A stretch of 64,000 nucleotides of DNA, taken from the NCBI GenBank assembly GCA_039090855.1, contig CM076999.1:116125072-116189071 (forward strand), in the 5' to 3' direction. Positions 1 through 9,367 of this stretch are shown here, in pieces. The notes below the pieces were generated by a model. The model did no database searches. It was given only the letters and a program-made list of their open reading frames with translations, and had not been told where the DNA came from. The translations under genes and the position numbers were made by a program. Source of the DNA: Macrothele yani (Eukaryota > Arthropoda > Arachnida > Araneae > Macrothelidae). Position 1 is the stretch's first letter. Every line of letters starts with the position of its first letter.

Positions 1-760
1 GAGTTCATGTACAAATAAAGTATTCAGAAGAAGAATGGAGTGCATGTACAAATAAAGTATTCAGAAGAAGAATGGAGTGCATGTACAAATAAAGTATTCA
101 GAAGAAGAATGGAGTTCATGTACAAATAAAGTATTCAGAAGAAGAATGGAGTGCATGTACAAATAAAGTATTCAGAAGAAGAATGGAGTGCATGTACAAA
201 TAAAGTATTCAGAAGAAGAATGGAGTTCATGTACAAATAAAGTATTCAGAAGAAGAATGGAGTTCATGTACAAATAAAGTATTCAGAAGAAGAATGGAGT
301 GCATGTACAAATAAAGTATTCAGAAGAAGAATGGAGTGCATGTACAAATAAAGTATTCAGAAGAAGAATGGAGTTCATGTACAAATAAAGTATTCAGAAG
401 AAGAATGGAGTGCATGTACAAATAAAGTATTCAGAAGAAGAATGGAGTGCATGTACAAATAAAGTATTCAGAAGAAGAATGGAGTTCATGTACAAATAAA
501 GTATTCAGAAGAAGAATGGAGTGCATGTACAAATAAAGTATTCAGAAGAAGAATGGAGTTCATGTACAAATAAAGTATTCAGAAGAAGAATGGAGTGCAT
601 GTACAAATAAAGTATTCAGAAGAAGAATGGAGTGCATGTACAAATAAAGTATTCAGAAGAAGAATGGAGTTCATGTACAAATAAAGTATTCAGAAGAAGA
701 ATGGAGTTCATGTACAAATAAAGTATTCAGAAGAAGAATGGAGTTCATGTACAAATAAGT
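1..760. repeat. 37-bp minisatellite, about 20.5 copies
   Basis: Twenty complete 37-bp units (starts at 1, 38, 75 and so on to 704) and a partial one at 741 that decays after about 757. Units are identical except for one T/G site (gagTtcatg or gagTGcatg). Each unit carries an AATAAAG motif and a purine-rich AGAAGAAGAATGG end. The unit length is not a multiple of three and stops occur, so it is not coding. The left boundary lies outside the window. Confidence 0.98.
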
Positions 761-1063
761 GTTCAAATCCTAATCCTCATAATTATTTGGTATCATGTTA
801 GTAATGGCAGGTACCTAAAAAAAAATAAAAAGTTATTTCTGTTACTAAACAATTAAAAATTAAACTTCGCAATTAAAAAAAAACAGTACTGGGGGGAGGG
901 GGAGATAGCCCAGGTCTGGGATCCAAGATACGCCACTCATATAGAGATAAACATATATTCCCACATTACAAAAATTAATATAAAAAATGTATTACAAGTA
1001 CAAGAAAGGGATTACACGACAATGATGGTGCACAACTAGTTTTTTTTTTTTTTTTGTCCAGTG
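761..1063. other. Unannotated stretch with poly(T)
   Basis: AT-rich sequence with no recognisable coding potential. It contains a short G-rich patch near 890-905 and a T run at about 1040-1055 that abuts the end of the transposase remnant downstream. I see no gene. Confidence 0.5.
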
Positions 1064-1604
1064 TCAGTACACCTCCACATGGGCGCCGAGGACATCTAAG
1101 CGAATTCGATTTCACGCCATGTTTTGTTTAACATCTTAGCAGAGACAGGGCCAATGACGTCCGTTATTCTGCTCTCCAACGTCTCGACATTCGGTACACT
1201 GCTAGAGTAAACTTGGGCTTTAACAAACACCACAGGAAAAAGTCTAGAGGGGTTATGTCGGAAATATGGAATTCAAGAACTCGCGAACTATTATTGACCA
1301 ATGTTGTGGGGCATCGTCTTGTTGGAAAATAACCGAAGGTTGGACTGCATGCAACTGAGGTGCTACAAAAAGTTCCAACATGTCCAGGTACAAGTTACAT
1401 ATTACCGTGCGCCCTGGGAAAAAGAAGGGTCGGATGATTCTGTCATGCACCAGGCATCACCATACGTTCACTTTCGGGCTAGCCCTCTGTTGTTCGACGA
1501 CATAATGGGATTTTTTGATCCCCAGATTAGCACATTGTGCCTGTTTACTGTACCAGAGACGTGGAATGTGGCTTCATCTGAGAAATAGACACGGTGCAGA
1601 TAAT

Positions 1605-1797
1605 TACTATCATGAGCTATGCGCTGCAACATTAATGCAGACATTTGACGTGGACTAGGAACATCAAACAGAGGTCATCGCTCTTTCCACGTTTACAAGT
1701 GAGTCACGGAAAAATTCTCATTGGCCGCCACCGGGAGTCGAACCCAGGGTCTTCCAGTTACGCGCCGGATATGCTTCCGCTTGGTCCACGTTAAATT
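1605..1797 (-). mobile_element. tRNA-derived SINE, left copy
   Basis: Read on the minus strand, a tRNA-like head carries a pol III B-box-like GGGTTCGACTCCC at about 1735-1747, next to the phrase CCGGCGCGTAACTGGAAGAC. The body continues to a GAGGTCATCG block shared with the copy at 1945. It is not a functional tRNA, because there is no clean anticodon arm and the acceptor ends are diverged. Confidence 0.65.
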
Positions 1798-1944
1798 TCT
1801 GTATTAATTATTCATTCGCCTTCTAATTATTTGTTCAGTTGCTGCTTACCATCTCTGGTGAATCCACAGCATTGTGCGGGGCTCCAAGAAGCAGCCTGCC
1901 AACTTGGCTTGGCAGTTAGCGTGTGTGAGTCTGGAGGAATTCGA

Positions 1945-2090
1945 GGCCGCTGTGGTGTCGTGGAAGCATATCCGGCGCGTAACCGGAAGACCCTGGGTTC
2001 GATTCCCGGTGACGGCCAATAATAAGTTTTCCGTAACTCACTTATAAACGTGGAAAGAACGATGACCTCTGTTTGATGCGCTGCAACATC
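1945..2090 (+). mobile_element. tRNA-derived SINE, right copy
   Basis: The plus-strand partner of the SINE at 1605-1797. The head GGCCGCTGTGGTGTCGTGG is A-box-like and GGGTTCGATTCCC near 1996-2008 is the B box. The body diverges from the left copy after TTTGATG, where the two copies are joined to transposase sequence in different ways. Confidence 0.65.
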
Positions 2091-2535
2091 TCATGATAGT
2101 GATTATCTGCACCGATATCCGGTCATCATGTTGAAGAGCTTGAACAATCTCTACCTTACAGTTTCCAGTGAAGCACGACGAATGGCTTTCCTGGGACTTC
2201 GCAGAAATGTCTCCTGAGCAGCTGCCTCTTGTGTAACCGCTAGTATGCCCGCTCGGGAAAGATCGCCAAAAATCCTAGTCGCGTTAAGCTCTTCATACCA
2301 AGTTTTTATGCCTTTTTCTTCCGGGTGCTGATCGTCTGTATCGTCTATACCTAGGTGTCCACATTATTCTGTCCAACCCCTGAATATACACTATATTGAC
2401 AAAAGTGACCGGACACCCTTCAAAAGTAAATGAACGGATCCGCTGCATTGTTAAGATGCGCGGTACACCTGCAAACGGTATAAAAACAAGCCTGCAGCTG
2501 ACCACGATCATATCGCACTGTGAGTTTGAGTAAAA

Positions 2536-2895
2536 ATGTCGCGGCGGGAGAGAACTGACTTTGAGAAAGGAAAGATTGTTGGGTGTTATATTAGTGGGTT
2601 GTCCATAAGAGAAACCGAGAGGCGTTTAAACATACCCAAGTCAACTGTTTTGGATGTACTGAATAAGTGGAAGACACATGGCGTGCCTGAAGCAGCAAAA
2701 CATACCGACAGACCAAAGAAAATCAGTGATAGAGGACATTGAAGCCTCAGGACAGTCGTTACAGCTAATCAATGGAGTACTGTACAAGACCTCAGTGTAC
2801 AGGTGAGTAAAAATGCTGGAGCCTCGGTATGTACACGTACCATTGGCAGATAACTTCATTCCATGGGTTACAACGGTCGTGCGGCTGCTCATAAG
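2536..2895 (+). pseudogene. Tc1-like transposase, N-terminal half
   Basis: Starts MSRRERTDFEKGKIVGCYIS, followed by a helix-turn-helix (SIRETERRLNIPKSTVLDVL, residues about 22-41) that in this family binds the terminal repeats. The frame breaks near 2742 and continues in another frame to HSMGYNGRAAAHK at 2895. There the hAT insertion separates it from the catalytic half at 6165. The start is the first ATG after a TIR-proximal leader, matching family length. Confidence 0.88.
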
Positions 2896-3096
2896 TAGGG
2901 CAGTAATTTTATCGCGGGGAAAAAAGGAAAAATTCGCGGCCGATGATTTACACTAACATTTCCGAAAAAAAAAAGTCCAGCAAGTTACGAAGCAGTAATA
3001 CAAATACTGGTACGTAACTAAATAATCATTATAACTTTTTAAAATTGATACTTACATTTATAAACCATTCAAATTCTGGCAATGTTTTTAACGCTG

Positions 3097-3652
3097 TTAC
3101 ACGAGATCAAGATTTCCATTTAAGTGGACGGCATTTGGATACATTATATTGTACATACACATCTTTTCTTCTTTAATGCTGTGCCTGTTGTCCTGTAACA
3201 CGTTTTTAAATTTGGAAAAGGATTGTTCAGCATCGACACTGTTTGTGGGTACTGACAGACAACGGATAGCGACGTTATGTAGAATTAGAAAACAACTTTT
3301 TTCCGTATTCCAGAAGTCTAGCAAACCTGAAATTCTTTTACACTCGCTTTATATGAAATAAATTCATATTTTAGTTGGTCCTCATCTTCGAACATAGGAA
3401 TGTGACTGAAAACAAACAAATCTTCTTCGTCGTCTAAAAAGTCCAAGGACTTAAATTCATCGGGATCAAACACCCTAAATGCTTTGAAGAAACATGCGAC
3501 TGGCTGACAAAATCGATGCTTTTTATCTTCAAAAAAAAAAATAATGTTTAATTTTTTTATAACGAATGGATAGAGCTCTTTTTGCAGCGACGTGATCGCA
3601 GTCTTGACTCTTGCTAAGAATATTGTTGGCAATGTCCGACATTTCATTAATA
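3097..3652 (-). pseudogene. hAT transposase, C-terminal part with dimerisation region
   Basis: The minus-strand product contains LMKCRTLPTIFLARVKTAI in the upstream part and LSVPTNSVDAEQSFSKFKN followed by LQDNRHSIKEEKMCMYN. This is the conserved hAT C-terminal dimerisation segment (hAT family, Dimer_Tnp_hAT). A short A-run near 3530-3545 and a frame change at about 3320 split it. The upstream half is separated by the mariner-like insertion; a possible 60-nt continuation lies at 5578-5640. No intact DDE core is left. Confidence 0.85.
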
Positions 3653-3889
3653 TACCGGATGATCCAAAAATCTTGCACATTTTGAAAACGTAATAACTTG
3701 CGGAGTTTTGTGAGTAGGGCAACGCGGTTTGCGTAGAAATGATCAGAATGGCATCGTTTTTTTTTTTTTTATGAAATCACATAAATTTTTCTCATTTTAC
3801 TTACATTTTTCAACGCCAGATGGCGCCACAGGCGTACAGGTCTGGGATAGTGGGTATAAAAGCAGCAGCTGGGAAGCAACCACAAGTCT

Positions 3890-4206
3890 TGGCCGCGGGT
3901 GGCCTGGTGGTTAACGTTCGTGACTGCCACGGAGAAGACCTCGGGTTCGATCCCAGGTAGGTACGAACGCTCGAATCACTAAATATCCGCCGTGCGTCGG
4001 ATGGGGACGTTAAGCAGTCGGACCCCGGGTACTAGTCCCCCGATAATAAATAAGGGCATCTTCCTCCCTCTTTCTACCTTGTTTCCGTGTCACTTTCCTA
4101 TCGGGCACTCTAGTTCAAATCTCCTAGCTTCCTATTTCTAAGGGTTGTCTAAGACCTGGGGTCAGACACTCCTTCCTAAAATCCTCTACGTATGATCTTA
4201 TCTGAT
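3890..4206 (+). mobile_element. SINE B (tRNA-derived), copy 1
   Basis: A 13-bp duplication CAACCACAAGTCT flanks it at 3877-3889 and 4207-4219. The head GGCCGCGGGTGGCCTGGTGG and the B box GGGTTCGATCCC at about 3944-3955 show tRNA ancestry. The body is shared with copies at 8315, 39293 and 44926: CACTAAATATCCGCC, then AATAAATAAGGGC, GTTTCCGTGTCACTTTCC, and the 3' end CCTAAAATCCTCTACGTATG. It sits in the leader of the mariner-like element, innermost in the nest. Confidence 0.92.
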
Positions 4207-4236
4207 CAACCACAAGTCTCAGTAGTCCGTGTCAGT

Positions 4237-5366
4237 ATGCTGTCATTATCGGACAAAGCGCTCTTGGTGAAATTGTTCTATTGCAACGCTCAATGTGCGA
4301 GCGCTGCGTTGAGAGCCTACCGGTCACTGAAAGGTGATCGCAGTGGGAAAGCACCGATGGAAAGTGCTGCGCTGCGGCGAATGGTGAAAAAATTCCGAGG
4401 AAACGGGATCTTTGGCAGCACGCCCACGAAGCGATAGACCACGAACACGTGCAGCTGCAGTAGAGACGTTTACGCAGGAAATGGATGTGATTGCAATGTC
4501 ATCCGCACATGGCGACTCCAGTGCTCGGCATGTTTCTCGGCAAACAGGCATTCCATACGGGACTGTATGGCGAACACTACGACGGATTCTACACTGATAC
4601 CCGTACAAACTGCAACGGCATCACGAACTGCAAGCTGGCGATTACGTGCAGCGCCAGGAGTTCGCAGGGTTTTCTCGACAAATGGATGTCGACGAGAACT
4701 GACTGATGAACGTTTTATGGACTGATGAGACACACGTCTTCCTAAACGGAGTGGTAAACACGCACAACTGCCGCATCTGGGCCACGGAACATCCCCGAGC
4801 AGTCGTTGAAGCGCCACTTTATCAGCCGAAAGTAACAGTGTGGTGTGGATTCACGGTTTCTTTCATTATCGGTCCTTTTTTTTTTTTTTTAAAGAGGTTC
4901 GCGGCACCTCCTTCGAAACCGTTTCAGAGACAGGTGCACGTTATGCGAACATGTTACGAACGTACGTTATTCCTAGCTTGCAAGAGCGGGATGCAGTGAA
5001 TCTGTGCACATTTATGCAGGATGGAGAACCACCCCACATCGCACGTTCCGTTAAGCAACTGTTGCAAGAGACGTTTGGCGCAAATCGTGTTGAGCAGACA
5101 CTTTCCGAAGGCCTGGCTTCCTCGGTCACCAGACCTGACATCCTGCGATTTCTGGCTCTGGGGTTACCCAAAATCACAAGTGTACAGATGTCGCCCCACT
5201 TCATTGGCTAGCATGTCCGGTGGTATAGCTGCCACATGGTGCCATTTGACACCATGTGGCAGCTATACCACCGTACATGCTCTTCAATGCCGACCATGGT
5301 GTTTTCTGTCGTCTGCAGGCAGTGCTGGAGCAGGACGGCCATCACATTGAACACCTGGTACAATAA
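4237..5366 (+). pseudogene. IS630/Tc1/mariner-type transposase, frameshifted
   Basis: Recognisable from MLSLSDKALLVKLFYCNAQC (DNA-binding N-terminus) through QTGIPYGTVWRTLRRIL (second helix-turn-helix). The catalytic strings are LWTDETHVFLNGVVN, FMQDGEPPHIARSV and SPDLTSCDFWLWGY, and the end is EQDGHHIEHLVQ plus stop. At least three frame changes occur, one at a 14-nt T run (4876) and one near 5090. A hairpin at 5210-5281 has overwritten the expected coding sequence. The acidic triad positions can still be read, but the gene cannot be translated as one protein. Confidence 0.85.
5210..5281. repeat. Short-spacer hairpin in transposase coding sequence
   Basis: Arms 5210-5241 and 5250-5281 (32 nt each) are complementary with one mismatch and an 8-nt spacer. 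The right arm replaces the transposase sequence expected after SLASM. Confidence 0.95.
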
Positions 5367-6164
5367 GGTGTCTATTTTTCTCGACACTTTCAACCTGTGG
5401 TTGCTGCGCCATCTGGCGATGAAAAATGCAAGTAAAATGAGTAAAAATTTATGTGATTTCATAAAAAAACCCGATGACATTCTGATCATTCCTACGCAAA
5501 CCGCGTTGCCCTACTCTCAAAACTCCGCGAGTTATTACGTTTTCAAAATGTGCAAGACTTTTGGATCACCCGGGATTTTGTGCGCGGACATTTTACTCAC
5601 GTGGATCATTCTCAAATTTAAAAACAATATCTAGACTCTTCAAAAACTACTCACACGAAAGAACAAATTTTCTAAGCTAAGCGTCTGCGAAACACTCTTT
5701 TCTGTGAGCTGCTTTTTCAGCTAAAATTACTAACACAACTCACGACATCCGGTTTAGTAGTCCGGCAAGTCGCAAAGATCATTCCAGTAGCGGGGGAAAT
5801 CACGAAGACAACGTGTGCACTCTTCAACAGAGTGCGTGTGACATTGAATTACCCGTCACGCTTGTTCGAAAAGAGTATTTTCGTAACGAACAATCTTGAG
5901 AGCCAATCAAGGTTTAAAGCTCTGGTTTGGTCTTTCGAGTAGGATTACTTTGCGGTATATTTTTCGCGTAGATTCTAACGAAGGCAGCATTAAAATTATT
6001 TAATTATGAAAAACACAGTAATAAAAAAATTAATGGAAATTAGGCAAAAAAATCTGAAATTTGCGGATATATTTGATATTCGCGAAATGACAAGAAAAAC
6101 CCTAAAATTCGCGAAAAAATCGCGGAAATTCGCGCCGCGACAGAATTACTGCCCTACTCATAAG

Positions 6165-6794
6165 CCTTTCATATCCACTGGGAAAGCTACTCGTCGTTTA
6201 GAATGGTGTAAAGAACATTTATCGTGGACCGTAGATAAATGGAAACGGGCCCTATAGACTGATGAATCCAGATACACGATCCATCAGTCTGATGGTCGTG
6301 TGTGGGTATGGCAGCAGCCGGGGAAATGCTATTTACCACAGTATACTGTTCCTACGGTTGAGTTTGGAGCTGGCAGTGTACTCGTGTGGGGGTGTTTTTC
6401 GTGATATGGTCCCAGCCCATTGGTTATCGTGGACAAACCTGTTAACCAGCACGTCTACCTCGATATTCTGAACAATTATACCCTACCAACTCTGTGGCAA
6501 CACTATGGAACCGAGCCTTGTTGGTATCAGAAGGATAATGCACCCAGCCATAAAGCAAGGACTGCTACAGCGTGGTTTGAAGATAATTCCGTATCGTATG
6601 TGGACTGGCCAGCACAAAGCACTGATCTTAATCCCATGGAGCACCTATGGGATGAATTAGAGCGCCGTATAAAAAGTTTGGAAGCAAGGCCTACTACTAA
6701 GCAACAGTTAGCGGCAGCATTATGTACTGAATGGAAACGCATATCTATAGTTGTGTTCGAAAACCATGTCTCGAAGGGTCAGTGCATGCATTAA
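6165..6794 (+). pseudogene. Tc1-like transposase, catalytic half
   Basis: Continues directly from AAAHK at 2895 once the hAT and one copy of its duplication are removed: KPFISTGKATRRLEWCKEHL. Catalytic strings are TDESRYTIHQSDG (preceded by TAG where a Trp is usual), YQKDNAPSHKARTA and STDLNPMEHLWDELERRI, so the DDE residues are present. A further stop follows VLVWGCFS near 6402. The 3' terminal repeat of the element starts about 65 bp downstream. Confidence 0.9.
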
Positions 6795-6888
6795 GGCCAA
6801 AGGTGGACCGACACCGTATTAATGTATGTTAATAAATGATATGTTGTGTTTCTCTTCTAGGTGTCCGGTGACTTTTGTCAATATAGTG

Positions 6889-7450
6889 TATATATATATA
6901 TTATAGTTCAAAGCAGATTTGTCCGGGTCAATTACAGATCCGAGTCGGGTCGAATTATGCGACGCCCGGGTCCAAAATTTTTGACCTGTTTCAAACTCTG
7001 TATGGACGAACATTTCCTTAAACCCTTACTTACAAGATTTGATATGCCAGTAAATAAATGTTCGATCAGTGTCCACCACATTTTCTTTTGGTTCAAAAGA
7101 CGTGGCCATTTCAATCGAAATCGGCTGTTCCGTTTTTCAAATGCGTCGATTCGGGAGTTTGCCATATTTCCAAGGGGGAAAATGTGCAGTAAATTATCCG
7201 ACAATATACATTCACTTGGTAAATTTGAGCGAGTAATTAATACCATTGAATGCAAAGAGAAGTGTAATTGGTTTTGCGTCGAAAAACGCGTAATGACAAT
7301 TGATCCCGAAAGTACGTATACGATTGCAATATCTAGTTTTCTGCTCCTGAATTTGCTCTTGGCGAAAGTCATTAGAGAAACGGTGTTCGGCATTAAATGA
7401 ATTATTTGCGCACAAGCGTTCGTTGGTGGGAGAGATTCATTATCCAAATC
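6889..7450. other. Unrecognised stretch, open on both strands
   Basis: The stretch is open for 179 codons on plus (6861-7400) and 171 on minus (6932-7447) in overlapping frames. Neither protein resembles a family I can name, and the plus-strand ATG lies inside the Tc1 terminal repeat. Codon structure cannot be judged by eye. It may be an old repeat. Confidence 0.3.
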
Positions 7451-8301
7451 CCTTTGTTTTTACGCAGATACTCGCTACGAAACAATTTCACCTTCGCGTC
7501 GCTTTTAAAGAAGAAGCAAAAAAATAAATGCTCGATTAGCCTAAGTGAGCCATAATACGTAACTGCAAATTCATTCAGTGCGAATTCATTTGTTTAGGAA
7601 ATCAGTGATGCCAAAGTAATTACCCCCTCTCTCACCACCTAGTCGCAGAGTGAACTCATCGTCTGTGACTAATTCGAACAGATGACTCCGATTTCGCCAT
7701 TAATGAGCCGTCGGACTTTTTTTTGCTCGCACGCATCGCCTTGCACGGCGTTCTTAGCGAAGCAATGTAATTGACCACGTTCACATGTCATCGGCAGACG
7801 AAGTTATTTTTCCCGTTGCCGGGAATCACCGCGATATCTTCGCGGGGGAGCCGAAAAATCACGGCAGCGAGCTGGTTCGCTCAGCAAGCCGGCTTGCTGT
7901 TTCGTTGCAGCCGCTGGCTTGCAGCACTTGTGCAGTGTCTTCCGAACACAAGTAAGACGACAGCTTCCACGAATCAATCATCGACCGATTTACGACAACT
8001 CTGGTGAATAAGTTTTGGCGCTTCCGAAGATAACACACAAGAAACAGAATTCTTTGTTATAAATACTGGGGAAAAAAAAAAAGGATTCACAGATCTCACT
8101 TCCACCACCCTGTAATTGTTGGCAACAAAATTGTATTTCAATTTCGTTCAACGTACTGTTTCAAATTTACAAAGTATCAGTCGAAAGTTTTGCAATATTT
8201 GCCAAAACGCATGTGCTGCGGAGGTTATGTCACGTGTTTAAACTAGTTCAAGTCGCGCACTGCAGTCAGTTGAAAGGGATATAAAGCGGTAATCGCTGCT
8301 G
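7451..8301. other. Unannotated stretch
   Basis: No coding or repeat signature that I recognise. 7770-7930 is more GC-rich than its surroundings. A TATAAA at 8280 lies in the leader of the mariner remnant downstream. Confidence 0.3.
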
Positions 8302-8314
8302 TGAACAGCATTGC

Positions 8315-8628
8315 CGACCGCGGGCAGTCTAGTGATCAACGTTCGTGATTGCCACGGAGAAAACCTCAGGTTCGATCCTGGGCAGGTACGAACGCTCGAA
8401 CCACTAAATATCCGCCATGCTTTGGATAGACACGTTAAGCCGTCGGACTATGGCACTGCACCCCCTCCCCCCTGGTAATAAATAAGGGCGTCTTCTTTCC
8501 CCTTTCTACCTCGCTTCCGTGTCACTTTACTATCAGGATCTCTAGCCCAAAACTCCTAGCTTCTTATTTCTAAGGGTTGTTTCTGGGGTCAGACACTCCC
8601 TTCCTAAAATCCTCTACATATGATCCCA
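8315..8628 (+). mobile_element. SINE B, copy 2
   Basis: Flanked by a perfect 13-bp duplication TGAACAGCATTGC (8302-8314 and 8629-8641). It keeps the head CCGACCGCGGGCAG, the B box GGTTCGATCCTGG and the 3' end CCTCTACATATGATC. It inserted just upstream of the transposase ATG at 8679. Confidence 0.92.
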
Positions 8629-8678
8629 TGAACAGCATTGCATGACGTCGTTCTGTCTGTGGTCGGGACGCCTAAAAG

Positions 8679-9260
8679 ATGAACAGCCACAACCGGCTAA
8701 TTAGGGAACTTTTGCTTTACGAGTTTGAACTCGGCCATAACGCTGCTCAAACAACAGGAAACATCTGTCATGCGAAAGGGGAAGGTTCCGTGGACCACAG
8801 CACCGCAACCAGATGGTTCAAGAAATTTCGCTCAGGTGACAGAAACCTCGACGATCAGCCAAGGTCAGGGTGGCCGCGAACCGTGGATTCGGAGACCATG
8901 CGTCAGGCCGTAGAGGCAAATCCGACAACCAGCACTCGGACATTATCAGGCGATCTGGGCATTTCACAGATCACCGAGGTTCGTCACCTTCAGGACCTCG
9001 GCAAGGTCTACAGGAGCTGCCGCATAGTTCCTCACAAACTGACGCCAGCTGAAGTAATCCGCCGAGTGGAAGTGCGCACGAAACTTCTAGAAAACCGGAG
9101 CGACGTATGTTTCATCACGAGAATTGTTACGTGCGATGAAAAGTGGGTCTATTTCCGTAATCCTAACATACAAGGGCAGTGGTTGACCCCGGGCCAGCTC
9201 CCTGAACCTGTTTGCCAAACGTGGGCGTTTCGAGCCGGCGAAATCAGTCTAGTTGAGAAA
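8679..9260 (+). pseudogene. Mariner (DD34D-type) transposase, N-terminal part
   Basis: One open frame from MNSHNRLIRELLLYEFELGH covers the two helix-turn-helix modules (TATRWFKKFRSGD, residues about 42-54; SGDLGISQITEVRHLQDLGK, residues about 88-107). The linker PHKLTPAEVIRRVEVRTKLL follows, then the first catalytic Asp in IVTCDEKWVYFRNPN. Resemblance to mariner stops soon after WLTPGQLPEPV. The rest of the catalytic domain, including the second and third acidic residues, is missing and is replaced by a hairpin and a SINE. It cannot be active. Confidence 0.9.
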
Positions 9261-9261
9261 A

Positions 9262-9333
9262 CACAGAACACTGATTTCAGATGTTAGTTTGAGGCTAATG
9301 AAGCAAACTAACATCTGAAACCATTGTTCTGTG
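9262..9333. repeat. Short-spacer hairpin at the mariner breakpoint
   Basis: Arms 9262-9291 and 9304-9333 pair at 28 of 30 positions, with a 12-nt spacer. It lies exactly where the transposase remnant ends. Confidence 0.93.
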
Positions 9334-9367
9334 GGAAAACGTTCCATCGGTAAGTAGTCTGTCAGCA

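Larger units (their letters stand above)
1592..2115. repeat. Inverted duplication carrying two opposed SINE heads
   Basis: The arms 1592-1797 and about 1945-2115 are imperfect reverse complements. From the outside in, each has a 25-nt piece beginning cggtgcagataat, a body containing gaggtcatcg and cacgttta, and a tRNA-like head. The outer 25 nt belong to the transposase coding sequence (LHRV region), so the duplication has copied host transposon sequence as well as SINE. The spacer at 1798-1944 is unrecognised. Confidence 0.72.
1064..2285 (-). pseudogene. Degenerate mariner/Tc1-type transposase, split by an inverted duplication
   Basis: A DDE transposase remnant read right to left. The N-terminal helix-turn-helix region lies at about 2120-2285 (RSPRKAIRRAS, then VQALQHDD in a shifted frame). 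The catalytic part lies at 1064-1690, with LMLQRIAHDSNYLHRVYFSD, FSDEATFHVSG, NRHNVLIWGS, FQQDDAPQHWS, VREFLN and PDITPLDFFLW, and the end AHVEVY followed by a stop. Three acidic positions expected of the family are still visible (SDEAT, QQDDAP, LDFF). Frameshifts and stops near 1440 and 1120 make it non-functional. An inverted duplication at 1592-2115 separates the two halves. No terminal repeats could be placed. It is the same subfamily as the copy at 24440-27060. Confidence 0.82.
3655..5574 (+). mobile_element. Mariner-like element with long terminal inverted repeats, inside the hAT
   Basis: The first and last about 110 bp are reverse complements (CCGGATGATCCAAAA at 3655; TTTTGGATCACCCGG ending 5574), including the blocks TTGCACATTTTGAAAACG and TGATCAGAATG. 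A TA precedes the left end; the right target dinucleotide is eroded. The internal ORF is on the plus strand. The long repeats are unlike the roughly 30-bp repeats of the surrounding Tc1. Confidence 0.85.
2896..6156 (-). mobile_element. hAT transposon inserted in the Tc1-like element
   Basis: Ends are TAGGGCAGTAATT (2896) and its complement (ending 6156). They are flanked by a perfect 8-bp duplication CTCATAAG at 2888-2895 and 6157-6164, which fits the hAT target pattern nTnnnnAn. The coding remnant is on the minus strand. The hAT itself contains a mariner-like element at 3655-5574, leaving about 1.34 kb of hAT sequence, so the copy is internally deleted or degraded. The outer parts (2900-3090 and 5640-6150) show no clear coding sequence; the latter is AT-rich. 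Confidence 0.9.
2389..6888 (+). mobile_element. Tc1-like transposon (outer level of a four-deep nest)
   Basis: Terminal inverted repeats of about 29 bp begin CACTATATTGACAAAAGT at both ends (2389 and, inverted, ending 6888) with one mismatch before CCGGACACC. TA dinucleotides flank both ends, the target duplication used by Tc1/mariner. The gap of about 4.5 kb between them is explained by the hAT insertion at 2896-6156. Removing it leaves about 1.24 kb of element, close to a normal Tc1 length. Confidence 0.9.

Noticed and set aside
1..760. CRISPR-like regular repeats
   Set aside because: Units abut with no unique spacers and the sequence is eukaryotic; it is a minisatellite.
1301..1588. 95-codon plus-strand ORF
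   Set aside because: Antisense of the transposase catalytic region.
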